Counted from the stretch's first letter, positions 1 to 12,561 are shown. The stretch is 64,000 nucleotides of DNA from Mayamaea pseudoterrestris (GCA_027923505.1 BROI01000023.1:62001-126000), one strand, 5' to 3'. Notes: generated by a model not told the origin, from the letters alone. Program-made: numbers and translations.

Positions 1-2
1 TG

Positions 3-1064
3 AGTGAGGTTTCGAAGAAATTTGCGGAGCTAACGAAGAAGCACGACGATATGAGTCACGAGTACCAAAGCAAGCCCTTTGGCAATCCCATTGAAGAAGT
101 ACACGAAGAACGACAACCTGACAATGAATACGAGCATCGTTACGACGCAAGCGAGCCATACATAATTGATTTGACTAGCATGCGCACTCCTTCGACCGTC
201 GAACGAGCAGAGAATTCAACTAGCACGGAAGAACTTATCCTACTTCAATCGGATGCCCATACCGGAAGCGAAATGACTAGTTGGGACGGCTCGAGAGCAG
301 AAGAGTTGCTGTCGCGGACTAGAACTCTTGTGGCTAAAGCAAATCGTAGGAGCGACGAAACCTTTTGGGGTCGTCGGCAAGAGAAGGAGTTCCGACACAA
401 GCACTCAATGCTTTTTGATGAATTTGCATTCAATGCAACATTCAATAATGATGCCAATTATAAGCAAAGTGCTAGGGCTGGGTCCCCCAAAATGAGCACT
501 TTCGAAAGCACAAGAATTTGGCACGACCTTTCAAGTCAGTTGGACACCAACACATACATCGAAGACCACCAGATCCTCATGTTGAAGGTGGAACTTGCGG
601 AAGAGGCTAAGAAAATGGCGAAAATAAGTAAGCAAGTTGACGAGGTTTCAAGGCAAGAGATGATAATCGACGAGCGGCAGTCTGAGCTACTTGGTAAACC
701 GAGCACCGAAGATCAGGATGCCTACGATTCGGCAACTTCACTATCACGGTCGCGAAGGCTGCTCATACGTCTGTGTGACTTGGAAGACCGCATTTTGTGC
801 GATGATATCGATATCCAGCATTTGTCTTTGGAGGTTTTGTCGATTGATTTACAGTTAGATGAAATTCAAGCCAAATCGAATAACGTCCCTTCATCTTCGA
901 CAGCTCCGAAAGCGTCATTTATACCACCTAATGAGATTCGCATACATGCCGCAGCGGAGGACGCAAGAAAAGTGCAATCACAATTGAGCCGGGGACAAGA
1001 GAAGGAGAAGCTTAATGGCCGGGGATCACGTGCGACCAAAGCAAGACTTAGATCTGCCTCGTGA
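3..1064 (+). CDS. Unknown coiled-coil protein, C-terminal part (5' end outside the window)
   Basis: The frame is open from the first bases of the window, so the gene almost certainly starts to the left; the first internal Met is at 51. The visible part is about 353 residues ending at a TGA at 1062-1064. It is hydrophilic and mostly helical. Charged heptad-like stretches lie in its middle (ELAEEAKKMAKISKQVDEVS) and in its last third (RLLIRLCDLEDRIL), which suggests coiled coils. The tail is basic. No domain is recognised and no function is proposed. The next gene is convergent, with its stop only about 95 bases away. Confidence 0.7.
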   Translation, partial: SEVSKKFAELTKKHDDMSHEYQSKPFGNPIEEVHEERQPDNEYEHRYDASEPYIIDLTSMRTPSTVERAENSTSTEELILLQSDAHTGSEMTSWDGSRAEELLSRTRTLVAKANRRSDETFWGRRQEKEFRHKHSMLFDEFAFNATFNNDANYKQSARAGSPKMSTFESTRIWHDLSSQLDTNTYIEDHQILMLKVELAEEAKKMAKISKQVDEVSRQEMIIDERQSELLGKPSTEDQDAYDSATSLSRSRRLLIRLCDLEDRILCDDIDIQHLSLEVLSIDLQLDEIQAKSNNVPSSSTAPKASFIPPNEIRIHAAAEDARKVQSQLSRGQEKEKLNGRGSRATKARLRSAS

Positions 1065-1113
1065 TAGTAGATAAGAATATTTGTATTTTAACGTTTCACT
1101 TAATCTGATCTGT

Positions 1114-1205
1114 CATTTTCGTTTGTCTACAATTTGCATTCTTTCTTTCGATTGCTGCTCATTTTCGTTTGTCTACAATTTGCATTCTTTCTTTCAATTG
1201 CTGCT
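1114..1205. repeat. 46-bp tandem duplication at a gene's 3' end
   Basis: Two adjacent copies, 1114-1159 and 1160-1205, differ at one visible position (G versus A in the CTTTC-G/A-ATTGCTG part). The second copy encodes the last residues of the minus-strand oxidoreductase, and its stop codon (minus-strand TGA, 1161-1159) lies across the copy junction. The first copy is therefore outside the coding sequence. Confidence 0.85.
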
Positions 1206-3406
1206 TTTCATTGTTGCCAATCCAACGCTCCGTTAGACTCGACGTTGCCGGCCAAGGCCGCTTGCCAACTAGATCGACAGGAACGCCATTCTCGCGAGCG
1301 ATAATAGCACGAACACGACCCTCGCAATTGTAATTGTCCGGATCGCCTTGGCAGTGTCCCATGCCAGCTCGCGTGCGCTTGCGAATGCCCTGCGATGAAT
1401 CAATAGGAAGCGAACGCCGCATTGCTCGAACGACTTCCATTTCCGTCACCTTCTCGCATTTGCATATTACATTTTGCTCCATTTGACGAGTATTTGAGCC
1501 GTCACTGTCATTTTTGCCGACAGGGCCCATTTTGAGTCCTTTCATGCCAGCCTTGGGTGTGATGATGGGAGCTCTGTTTGGATTGAAACTAGGGTCCTTC
1601 TCCAGACGCAGGCCTTCCTTTCTTAAAAGCTCAACGACATCCAAGGCAATTGCAGGACTGCCAGCTAGGCCAGGAGAGTCAATGCCGGCTACATGTATGA
1701 ATCTGCTATTCTTCTGCGACGATTCAATGATCCAATCGCCCCGATCACTCTTGGCTCGCGCTCCGCAAAATGCGTGGATTGTCTCCTTGGGATCGAATGA
1801 TGGTACCAGTGCCTTGCATTTGGACAAAATATACTCTTGAATATCGGCCTGTGTCATGTCGCGAGCCTCTACCTTGTAAGTGTCCCTGGCCGTCGGCCCC
1901 AAGATTAAATTACCCCAAAGTGTTTGTTGTACCAAAACTCCTTTACCAAGCACAGGATCCGGGCAGGGAAAAATGGTGTGTCGCGTCAGGTGGCCCTGTT
2001 CGTACGGGCACGGCGAAAGCAATGATAAATGGTCAGAACACGCGATAAAATGCTCAATACACGGTAAACGTTTGTAGCAACACTAAGCTCACCTGATTGC
2101 GATGCAACAAAATGTAGTCGCCAAGCCTTGGCTTTATTTTGAACGAGTCATCTCCAATCAAAGCAGCAATTTGATCGGCAGCTCCACCCGCGCAATTAAT
2201 GACAAAACGGCAATGAATCTGTTCCCGTTCCACGACGCGTCCATGCATAGTGTTGGCCGCGCCCGACCCGCCGACTAGCATGTCATCGACGGTAACGCCA
2301 TGCTGCTGCGGCTGCTCCTTTGCTTTACCGTCTGGCATGCCAGCCTGCTCTACGAGCTGAGCAATGGGAGTATTCTTAGTGACACGCTTGTTAGCCTTTA
2401 GCAAAATGGGCAATAGCTTGGCCACTGCAAAGAGCGCCACAACCGCAGCAAGATGCTGATAGTGTCCAAAGGAGGACGTCAAAAGGCCAAAGAAGGATAA
2501 AGCGTGATGCACACCAACAGCAACGGTAACAATTTTGACGATTCGACTAGAGGTTACAAGCATTTGCGAGCGTTCCATGGCTTGAACGTATTCCTGCGGC
2601 TCCCAGTGGTCCATTTCCACAACAAAACCACTCTTTTGGTTTGGAGTGACGTTTACCACCTTTCGTCGAATCCGTAGCTCAACGCCATTATCAACGGCGT
2701 TCTCCGCTAATGCAATGGCATACTCATATGGAATGACATTGCCAGCATCTGGACTGTACAAGGCAGCGACTGCATTCTCGGCAATATACGGTTCCATCTT
2801 TCGCAACTCGGCTTGCTGCACAATGCGTAAGTTTTGCACGCCGTTCACCTTGCCCCGCTGCAGCAGCTCCTCCAAAATGGTAACTTCATCTCGACTCGTC
2901 GCCACCACGAGACTCCCATTTCGCTGATAGCCAAAGCGTAACTCGCGATCAAGCTGCGCAAACATTTGATTGCCGGGCCAGCAATATTTGGCGCGCAACG
3001 AACCTGGCTTGTCGTCGTATCCGGCGTGAACAATGCCGCTGTTTCCCTTGGTCGCTCCCTGCGAAACATCGTCGGCTGCTTCCAGTAGCAACACGTGTAG
3101 TTGGTACTTGCTCAACTCGCGCGCAATGGCTGATCCAATGCAGCCAGCACCAATGATGCAAACGTCGTAGGTGAATAATGATGAATCAGTTTGTTCGTTG
3201 CTGCGGTAGTTGCGACTGGCGCTTCTTGGACATGAATCTTGGTAGTCGCATCCGCTGCAACGCTGTTCGTCAATGAGAAAGGTGTCGGCACAGTCTTCAA
3301 GGTCGACCCAGGATCCTCCATAGTAAACGCCATGGACGCCGTGCTGATGCTGCTGCTTGCTGGTCGATGCTGCATCGCTCGCGTCATTTTTGAGAGGAGG
3401 AGCCAT
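1159..3406 (-). CDS. FAD-dependent oxidoreductase (GlpA/L-2-hydroxyglutarate-oxidase-like) with C-terminal BFD-type Fe-S domain and a membrane-like insertion
   Basis: Two exons on the minus strand, 3406-2093 and 1995-1159, with a 97-base GT-AG intron. Joining them gives 716 residues and restores the family block ...LLHRNQ|GHLTRHTIFPCP... exactly across the splice. The N-terminus has a Cys cluster (residues about 39-59). A Rossmann FAD site GAGCIG follows at 86-91, and then the DAO fold with the substrate-side block GNSGIVHAGYD. The C-terminus has Cys616, Cys618, Cys653 and Cys662, as in the BFD-like [2Fe-2S] domain of anaerobic glycerol-3-phosphate dehydrogenases, although the last pair is spaced more widely than usual. 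Residues about 265-400 form an unusual insertion with two strongly hydrophobic stretches between the halves of the DAO domain. Such proteins oxidise 2-hydroxy acids or glycerol-3-phosphate; the substrate here is unknown. It is divergent from the Hsp31 gene. Confidence 0.88.
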
Positions 3407-3764
3407 GTTATTTTACTATTGGTAGAAATGATCGTAATCGAGCGGCGATCTGAATTTATTTGATGCGAAAAAGATCGCGACGTCGCCATGGTGGATTCCA
3501 AGTTGCAGTCACTGCGTCACGCTTACTCCTCACTGTTCGCAAATGTCACTACACTGAGCGATAAAGAAGTCTGGACGCTAAAGAGTAGGACGCCGAACCA
3601 CAACTAAGGTTAAGGTTAAAGAATCCAACGCAAGAATCGCGCCCGAAACGATTCTTGCCACATTCAAGATTGCGTTCCGTTTGGTCACCTTTCCAGCCTC
3701 ATTGCAAGGAAGCCTGTACAAGTATACAGCGAAGTTGTTAGACAGACCATTATCATTATCCATC
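3407..3764. other. Divergent intergenic region
   Basis: 358 bases between the start codons of the FAD oxidoreductase (minus) and the Hsp31-like gene (plus). It must hold both promoters. I see no convincing coding sequence or defined element in it. Confidence 0.5.
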
Positions 3765-5034
3765 ATGTCATCGACGGAAGCGACTACTGCGGATGAACCA
3801 GTGACGGCTGCTGCTCGTACCACGGAAGCATCAACCGAGACTCCGACTGCGACGACACCAACATCCGAGTCGCTCCAAGAAAAGGCGCAGGCTGCCTTGG
3901 CCATTGTCGCCGTCAAGGCGGAGGAAGCGAGTACGGTTGCTAGAAAGTTCATGGGACTAGTCGCCGAGCCAGAGACGAATGGTGGAGAAGGTTACACGCC
4001 GAGTCGATTGAGCACGAAAATGTTTGTCAGCAAAACGACGAATTGTAAGTTTTCTTGAAGAGTGAAGAAGGAATAAGATGCTCGACATTGTTCAAAACCG
4101 TTCAACTCATCTCTCGTCGTATCCTTCTCTATTTACTTGATGCAGACGAGAAGAATGAATACGAAAACAAGTATTCCGGTGGCAATCTCAAGATTCTCGT
4201 CTTGGCCACCGAGCAGCGTTACTTGGAATGCGCCAATGGACTCAAGTTTAGCACTGGGAACCATCCGACGGAAACCTTTCTTCCGTTGCTGCATTTGGAC
4301 AAGGCTGGCTTTGGCATTGACATTGCCACGCCGACGGGGCAAACGGTCAAGACGGAAACGTGGGCCATGCCGCATGAAGGTGCGTACTGTTTGCAAGCAA
4401 GCAAATGAATATTGCTTGGAGTCATTCTGCTGCTGCATTGTCGCGTTTCTCACTTGATGTACATTACGTTCTTTGACTCACGCGCATTTTTGTTGCAGAC
4501 GCCAATGTCTTGTTCATTCAGCAAAAGTTAAAGCCAAAGCTTGACAAACCATTGAGCATCAAGGACGTTGCCAGCAAACTTGGTTCAGACAGTCCATATG
4601 TGGCAGTCTTTATTCCTGGAGGACATGGCGCCATGCTTGGTCTTCCGGAGGACGAAAACGTTGGCAAGGTGATTGACTGGGCCATGGATAATGACAAGTT
4701 CATTGTCACCTTGTGCCATGGCCCAGCTGCTCTCTTGGCCGCCTCGAACAAAAAGTTTGACGGCTACTCACTCGTTTGCTTTCCCAATGCGCTCGACAAG
4801 CTTTGCGCCTTGATTGGATACCTGCCAGGCTCGTTGAACTGGTACATGGGTGACAAGCTTGTGGAGGAGCAAGGTATGAAAGTTGTCAACGTCATGGCCA
4901 CGGGAGGCACCCATGTGGATCGGAAGCTGTTGACGGGCGATAGTCCCAATGCGGCCAATGCATTGGGAAAACTGGCGGCGGAAATGATTTTGGCGAGTGT
5001 CAATCCGAAAAAGGGTGAGGATGACGATATTTGA
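3765..5034 (+). CDS. Hsp31/HchA-like DJ-1 superfamily protein (glyoxalase III / protein deglycase)
   Basis: Three exons, 3765-4044, 4146-4379 and 4499-5034, with GT-AG introns of 101 and 119 bases, encode 349 residues. The joins restore ...TTN-YEKNEYENKYSGG... and ...MPHE-DANVLFIQQ.... The core matches class I glutamine-amidotransferase-like Hsp31 proteins: FIPGGHGAMLGLPE, then the nucleophile elbow VTLCHGPAALLA with Cys244, followed by a His in GGTHVDRKL. Hsp31 proteins convert methylglyoxal to lactate without glutathione and act as holding chaperones or deglycases. About 95 residues rich in Thr, Ala and Glu precede the core; they look like neither a clear signal peptide nor a known domain. 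The Met at 3765 is preferred because the upstream in-frame Met (3681) adds only a non-conserved stretch. Confidence 0.93.
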
Positions 5035-5387
5035 AGGACAACGCGCCAAGCGAATGAGTGCCGATGAAAGCGCTGGATGAATATGGAAGCGCAAAGCTGA
5101 ATGAGCATTTGTTGTTAACAAAGCTCACCTAAAAACTCTATCAGATTTTATTTACTTTTAAACTGCACTGTTGTTTGCTTTGTTCCCTAGCTTGGCACTC
5201 TCTTGCTCGTACTTTTGACGTGCACGTAAAAGCTGCAGCAGGCAGTAACGCTGCGACGCGTAGCAATCGGTGCGACACGACTCATCCATCGCAAGACGAT
5301 CATCGATCCGACCATGACGACGAAGGCAAAGAGCGGCGAAAGTATCGCAAAAGCAACGTTATTCAATTCAGATAATCGAAATTTACT
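5035..5387. other. Intergenic region upstream of the lipid-transfer gene
   Basis: 353 bases between tandem plus-strand genes. It holds the Hsp31 terminator region and the promoter of the next gene. Short open frames on both strands have no protein-like character. Confidence 0.5.
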
Positions 5388-8300
5388 ATGGAACAGTTCG
5401 TGTTGGGGATTTTCCAAGAGCAGTTGTCAAAGGTAGGCTAGATATCCTTCTCAACGATAGTGTTGGCGATGCGAATGCTCATTGATGTATCGTATACGTA
5501 TACTGCATTTATATTCGACTCACCATTTGAATTTCTTGTATCAGTTCATAATTGGCTTTCGCAAGGAACAAGTCAATGCAAATCTGCTGAATGGCAAGGG
5601 AGAGATTACCAATGTCGAAGTCAACTGCTCCTTTCTCAACTCGCATATTAGCAAGCTGACGCCTTTTGTCGAACTGGAACGCGTTCACATTTCGAAACTC
5701 AGTTTCAGCGTCACATCATGGACCAATCTACGCAAGGCTCCCATTATTATTGATATTGAAAACATTGAAGCATATATACTCGAGCCGCTTCACTATTTGG
5801 ATCCGTCTATGCGCAAATCGATTCAGCAAGTCTTTCAGAGTCAGCTGCCAGAGCTTTTGCGAAAAGGCCTCATTTCCAAGCGAGGCGCGTACAATCTGTT
5901 TGATCGCATACTTGACAACTTGACAATCGAGGTTCGATCCGTGCTGGTAGAGTTTTCAACGTGGGGCAAGTTCAAATCGCGCCGCATTGGTCCCTGGACG
6001 CCACCCAAGCTGCAAGCCAAGCTAGCTGGAATACGCATGGTCAGTGTCAATGAGTACGGACAAGAAGCTAGTCCCGACGAAGTGTGGAAGCACAATCACA
6101 ATCAACATGCTTTTCTCATTTACAAAAAGATTGAAGTTCCTGATTTTCAAATATATTTAGTGCCGCAAACTGGAAATGGCGAAGCGATTCCACTCTTGTC
6201 GGGCAGTTGCAACAAAATGGAGGTACAACTGGCAATAAAGAGAAGAGTCAAGGACGGAGAAACCTTGGCCGTCCAACTCGATGCAACCATTCCAAAGATT
6301 GAAGTCAATGTCACGGCGCAAGTCTTGCCGCCTTTGTACAGCGCAGTGCAGGGCGTGATTTGCTTGCTGGCCAAAGATCGGGCTTTTGTCGATCCACTGA
6401 AACAGCCGACGGAGGAGAATATGGGAGTCAATGCTGCGGCAACAACTAGCGAAAATATAGCAAATGTAACTGGACCAGTGGAAGTGACATTTAGTCGCAG
6501 CGGATCAAGTGTGAGTGACAATGGATCCACTGCGGTATCCATGGGCGAAGCAGACGTTTCCGTGGAGGAGGACTTGTCGTCGTCGTCCGATGAGGAAACA
6601 GCAGGAACGAAAAGTACAAGCAGTAGTCGTCATGGTGCCAGCGTCAAGACACCTTTATCTTACTCAAGTCGGCAACAGACTCCAATATTGCCATATGCGA
6701 CCGCTAAAAACAAGTCGGATCGTCCAGTGATTGTGCTCCCCTTGGGTCTATGCATACATGAACGAGTTTCATTCAGCTTGTCGATAAATCATGCAGCCGT
6801 CAGAGGAACCTACGCAGCAACTCCCAACGCAGAAAGGCACAACAGCAGCTTTGTCCAGGCCATGTCGAGAGGATTTATTGCCGAAATGATTTGGCCAAAG
6901 ACCGACGCGACGAAAGGAGGGTATTTGCAAGCGTCGGTTGGCTTCGTCCGAGTGACTGAACAATTCGGTAATCGGGTGCGTACGCTGCTGGTTGGAGGAG
7001 CGGAAAATGCCCAAAACGGTATACATTCTCCGTCTCAAAAACCAATGATTGCCCGAGATGAATCCTTTCCGCTTTACGAAGAACGATCAATTCGGCCTGA
7101 TCCAAGTGGCCTACGCTATACTTTTCCTATTCAGTGCTTTGGGATGAAAACGACGATCGAGTGTCTGGAAAAGTCGCGCGACGGCTATAATTTAAGCGAA
7201 GAAGTGATTAAAGTAACTCATGAGGTTGGCATTGACCAGTTTGATCTAGTGGTCGATGGTCATTCATACGCGCGGGTTATGCAATTTTTTTTGAATGTTG
7301 TTGGTGGTGGCTTTGATACGAGGGTCGCTTCCGGTGATTGGACCGGCAGCATGTCACACGACATGCTACTTCAGTCAGGCGTCCCATTGGACCTCGAGGT
7401 TTGCATTCAACCCAGGAAAGAAATAATGCTCGATGAAAACGACTTTATATCATCTGATCTTTTTAATGTTACTGCACGCATTACTGAGATGGTTCTTCGT
7501 ATTCCGGCAGCAATTTCGGACGACATAAGATCGTGTGACATCTTAATGAGACTAGGCGAGGTAACCTTTGTGGTGTCGTCTGCCTTGCCGCGCACATTGC
7601 TATCAGGCAGGATTGGGAGTTCCGTGTTCGGTGACGATGCTATTGACATGGATGCCATTGATTTTCCCAATGACCCTTCTGATGTACCCTACAGTTTAAA
7701 TTCGACAGAGGATCCATCTAATCGTCAACGAGGTTTGCAGACATCGAAGCCGATTTCCACCTTTCGTATTCAAGGAACACTACGCAGGACGTCGTTCTGT
7801 CTTGTACCGGTTATATCCTACTCGGAAGACAAGCAATCGCAGCAACTCTTCTGTCAGGACGAATTTACAATGATTCTATGTTTTGAAGGTGAGCGCCCTA
7901 AAGAATCAAACAATAATTTGACTAGAATCATGATTCTCCTATCAATGGAAGTGCATCGCCTGGATATCTGTTTGGATATGGACTTGCTATCTTCCGCCGC
8001 TGGCACACTCATCTCTCATGCTAAGGATGTCGATGAGGCGGTGAAGTTATTCCGCCGCTCGTCGTGCATGACAAACGAGTCTTTAGAGCGAAATGTCGAC
8101 ATGTCTGGAGTTTCAGAACCGTCGGACAAGTTTTTGTCCCGAAGATTACAGGTTGAGAGGCAATTTAACAAAATTCGAGAGTCGGGTGGTTTAACTTTCG
8201 CATTTTGCTGCAAGGCTATGGAGGTAGAAGTATCGCTTTGGCGCCAGAATGTTCAATTTTCTTATCCATTCACCCATTACAATGGCGCGCACCGTAGTAA

Positions 8301-11300
8301 CAGTCGATCCTCCCAATACATACCCTTGGTAAAGCTGGTGTCAATTGAGTTGAAGGAGGCAGAAGTCGGACTAGAAGTAAGCATTTTTTGTAGCGACAAG
8401 CGCACCGTTTTTAAAGGGGTCATTGCCGAAACAGTTCTTTGCATTTGCGATACGACGAGCATTGCCGCTGAAACAGACACTGACAAAGTAATGGCAGAAG
8501 GCTGCGAAGCTTTGCTTCCTCGTTGGCAAAATAGCGATTTCGAAGTCTTAAGGGTTGGAAAAAAGTGTGACGAAAAATGCACAGCTTTAGACAACTACAA
8601 TGGGCTCACTGTCCGCGCGGAAGAGCAGGTTGACAGTCATCGCGTGTGGAGTCTAGCTATTGATTTGGGGAACGCAACAGTTGATTGTCAGACTGAAGCG
8701 GTTGAGAATCTTGCTGTTTGTTTATTCGAGGCACTCTTAATGCCTGCATGGCTCAATGCTGCTGCCCTGCCCATTGCTTGTGATACCGGCACCTGGAAGT
8801 TTCCACTTGGGTCTATCGGAACTTTCTTGCAGAGTCTGTCTTCACTTTTAGCAAAAGAAGTCGACGAACTATCTTTTTCGGACACCTCTGGAGCAGTACC
8901 AGAGGGTACGCAACGCACAGTTCCCGCTACAATCGATGCCATGTTACGCGAAATTATCTGGAAAGTCGTCCCGGTCGACGTGGAAGTAATACTCATGCGC
9001 TACACTGGGAGGAATCAAGTCGTTCGCGTGCCTAACGAGTCGAGCAATTTGCCTTCATTCGGATTGTTACTCGAACAGTCAGAGTTGACTGCATCTTACT
9101 TGGCAACGTCTGGACTGACAGACATACGCCTCTTAAAGGTTGTTGGAGCGAGGGGAGTCTCGTGGCAATCGATTATTCAAACCATGGACCAGGGACTGCG
9201 ACACAAATTTCAAAGCACTCAACGTATCTTTTCCTGTTCAGCCGAATCGTCCCAAACCGAATTGGGAGCTACGTTTGTGGAGCCGTTCCAGGTAGGCTAT
9301 ACATATGGGAATTCAGAAGTTGTCATGTCGCTTGGAAATCAGATAATGGTTAGGCAAGTTGCGCGACTCGATGACTTCCTCACCTCCCTTCACGCATTCG
9401 GCCTTCGATGTATAAATGCGAAAGAGAGACTGTGCTTGATCGTCTCTGCATGTCGGGACGCAGCAACAACTGTAGACGACCTCATCATGCCATCCCCCGT
9501 TGAAATCAAAGTCGAAGATAATGCGACATCAATCGCGTGCCTGGTTGCAATGAATTCGATTCGCTCAGCCAAAGAGCACATTGAATCTGCCAGGAAAGAG
9601 TTCTTAGACTATGCGCATAGCCTACACACCAGGTTGCAAGACCGAGACATTGAAGTAGCAAGATTGCGGTACCAACTTTTCTTAAAAGAGCGCGAGAAGA
9701 TGGCCGCTTACACAATGGTGTCCTCGACGACCTCAAGCTGGCTGCGCATCGGATCGAGCCAGCGGATAGGTCAAAGAGGAATTATGTCGTGGAATCTTTT
9801 GCCTTTCTGGTGCATTCTGCGAAAGTCGCTACTGTTTAAGTACGCGGGGCCGGGAATATTTACACCATTAGATGTGATTCCTCTAGAGGGTGCAAGTCTT
9901 CGACAGCTTGCTGGTGGACGCAAACGCGATCTGAAACGTGCGTTTGCTGTGGTCGAAAAAGATGGAGTTGTTCACGTTATCGTTACTGCAACCGATCGCG
10001 AGTTTAACAGATGGGTTCAAGAATTGTCGAAAGTTATTGAAGTGGTCGATTATGAACGAATGTCAATGGATCATCTTGACGACATCGCATCAGAAAGCCT
10101 TATAGCTCGACATACATCAGGCACTGTAGTCGATGAGCCGCCAGAGTATGTACATGACGCTCAGCCTCGGCAAAATCGATTCGCTAAAGTTCTTCAGCAA
10201 GCCGCCAAATCAACTGGCCAAGCAGTTGTCGAACGTCGACGACGCAAGCACGCGGACAATACGCAGGAGCCAGGTCTTGTCGCTCAAGATACTCAAGATG
10301 TCACAACTAAGAATGCGCAACAATTCTCTGACGAGATGGGAATAAGCACGGGAACGGCGGATAGCATGGACTGTGTAAATTCTCATCTGGACACCGCAGC
10401 CTCTGGCTCCTCGCCACATCTGACTCGAAACACTCATTCTCTAGGATTACCGAGGAACGATGCCATTGCCAATGAAAGTCAATTGCGAAATCGACTTACT
10501 GGAATGAGAGTTGCCACAAAAAATCGTGTCGAGACTGCGCTTGTGGCGGCGAAACAGAAGGGAAAAGATGTGTCATCAAGCGTACGCGCGCGGAAGAATG
10601 TACAAACGAGCTCCGTTGGGGGACAGTCAGACTCAAAAGTCCCCGCCAACTTCGAGGACTCTGCTGCAAAGGAATGGATTTGTCCAGTCTGCACCTACTG
10701 CAACGATGCAATTTATTTGACTTGCGAAATGTGTCAAACAGTACGCGAGCCACTTGCTGGCGACGAGATTCCCAGGACAAGTAATGGTGGCGGTGGCTAT
10801 CAGCAGGTGGCAGTCGGGATAGATAAGGGATTAATCATTGATAATGATTCCGAGCTAAACAGCGAGAGTCAGTCACATTTGAAAAGGCCAATGAAGAATC
10901 TATTCGGTGCAGCTGTCCAGAGTTTGCGCAGAAATGGACAGGAGTCTTCAGATGGCGCAGGCGGTCACTTCAATCAACGTAACTTATTTGACGAAGTCCC
11001 GCTTGGAGCTCCAGAAGCTTTGCGATTACGAGACGTGGGTCTTGCAGGTCCTCTCCCTCCCGCCAGATATGTTGACCCGATCAGCCACAACACATCCCAG
11101 CCTATCGACAATAACAACACAATTCTGAGAAGACTTGCAGGAACGTGGTTTGTCTCGGCCGTGCTCCTCTTTGAACCGGACGTGGCTTTATCAACAGCAA
11201 TGACTGATGCGGGAAATCTTGCGCCGTTAAGTGGCACGGGTGTGGCTATTGATAAGAATTGGCTTGGCCAACCCGCCCTCAACGTGGACGACATTCTCCT

Positions 11301-12561
11301 GGTCACAGTCAGCATTGAGGTGTTTGGCAAGACGTTCAGCACTGATTGTGATTCAGGTTGTGATTCAAAACCGAATGTCGTACTCGGCAAAAAAGTGCAC
11401 GAATTGCTTTCGTTGCATACTAAGATTTCAGAGTGCCTGTCCGATGCATCTATTTATGAACGAGCCGACGATGGTGTCCCTGTGCCCGTTGGCAATGCCA
11501 TGCCCGAGGGAGCCATTATATCATGTCACGATGCTGTCGAGCACACCGGATTGCTTTTGTCTGGCCTAATTCGAGATATACCTTCTCGATGTTCTAGACC
11601 TATGCTTTCATACTGCGGTAAGCACATTTGCCATAGTGTGTGTCAGACACCAGCCTTCGATGCCGTTACGTAGCTCACACAATACTCAACATTAGCTGAC
11701 GTTTTTAAACAAATCTTAAACACGTTTTTGGATAGCTACCTCCCCGTGGAATGCCTAACGCATTTGACTGACTTTTTGAAGATATCGGATGGCTCGACAA
11801 TAGACTTCATGCCTACGGCATCGCTGAATCTGTCGCTGCCCGTCGAAACATTGGACAGCACTGTCAGCACCGCCATTCCGCAGCTAAGTGCGGCGGAGGC
11901 TAGTTTAATTCAAGCAGAGACGCAAGTGCTCAATGCGGAGCACATTGCTACTGTAGAGTCTAACAGGCATCATGGAGAGGCACACGACCATCCGCTCAAA
12001 CATATTCAAAAGTTTTATCATCCTATTTCTCACCAATATCGCGAAGCCATGTACTCTGCCTTAATGAATGTCATGGAAGAGAGAGACGAGGCTCACGCAA
12101 GAATGGTATCTGCTGAGGTCGTCCAGGTTCACGAATTGGAACAGCAACGGAAGATAGCTGAGCACCTTTCAAACGAACTAGAGAAAAAGGACCGCGTTCT
12201 CCACAGACTGAAGCAAGCAAGCGTCAAGAAAGGGAACATACAATCTGAGTCCCTGGACAAGCCCAATCATTCGATTGCATTAAAATCTCGTTCCAATCTC
12301 CGTTCCGATGATGAAATGATATCCTTATGTCAGCAGCTTTCTGCTGAAATATCTTCGCGTACAGCAGCGTCACTCGAAATACTACGTTTAAAAGAGAGCA
12401 GAAAAGTTGAACGCGACAATGAAGCGGCCGAGCGAAGTGCACTGGAGAATGAACTCAATCGAACCCGCGAAATGCTCGCATATCATAAGTTGCAGTTGGC
12501 TCAGAAAGAACTCGAGTGCATGAACTGGCAACGCTCCTACGAGAATGCGATCAAGCGATAA
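5388..12561 (+). CDS. Bridge-like lipid transfer protein (chorein/VPS13 superfamily, BLTP3-like) with PH, RanBP2 zinc-finger and PX-like domains
   Basis: Three exons, 5388-5432, 5545-11617 and 11696-12561, give 2,327 residues. Exon 1 encodes only 15 residues, but joining it to exon 2 rebuilds a canonical chorein N-terminus (MEQFVLGIFQEQLSK|FIIGFRKEQVNANLLNGKGE). Splicing exon 2 to 11696 rebuilds a PX-like C-terminal helix (SYCADVFKQILNTFLDSYLP). Order: chorein-N (1-about 110); long beta-rich groove region with an acidic Ser-rich loop (about 340-380); coiled coil (about 1358-1404); PH-like domain (about 1429-1520); RanBP2-type zinc finger with four Cys (WICPVCTYCN...CEMCQ, about 1726-1747); PX-like domain (about 1880-2075); C-terminal coiled coil (about 2158-2325). 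The family forms hydrophobic grooves that move bulk phospholipid between membranes at contact sites. The added modules would tether it to phosphoinositide membranes and perhaps to ubiquitin or another ligand. The BLTP3 rather than VPS13 assignment is tentative. Confidence 0.88.

Noticed and set aside
3578-3952. 124-residue minus-strand open frame rich in Ala and Val
   Set aside because: Antisense shadow of the Ala/Thr-rich first exon of the Hsp31-like gene.
5930-5950. GGTTCGATCC, a tRNA B-box-like motif
   Set aside because: It lies inside the lipid-transfer coding sequence, with no A box or cloverleaf. No tRNA was found elsewhere in the window.
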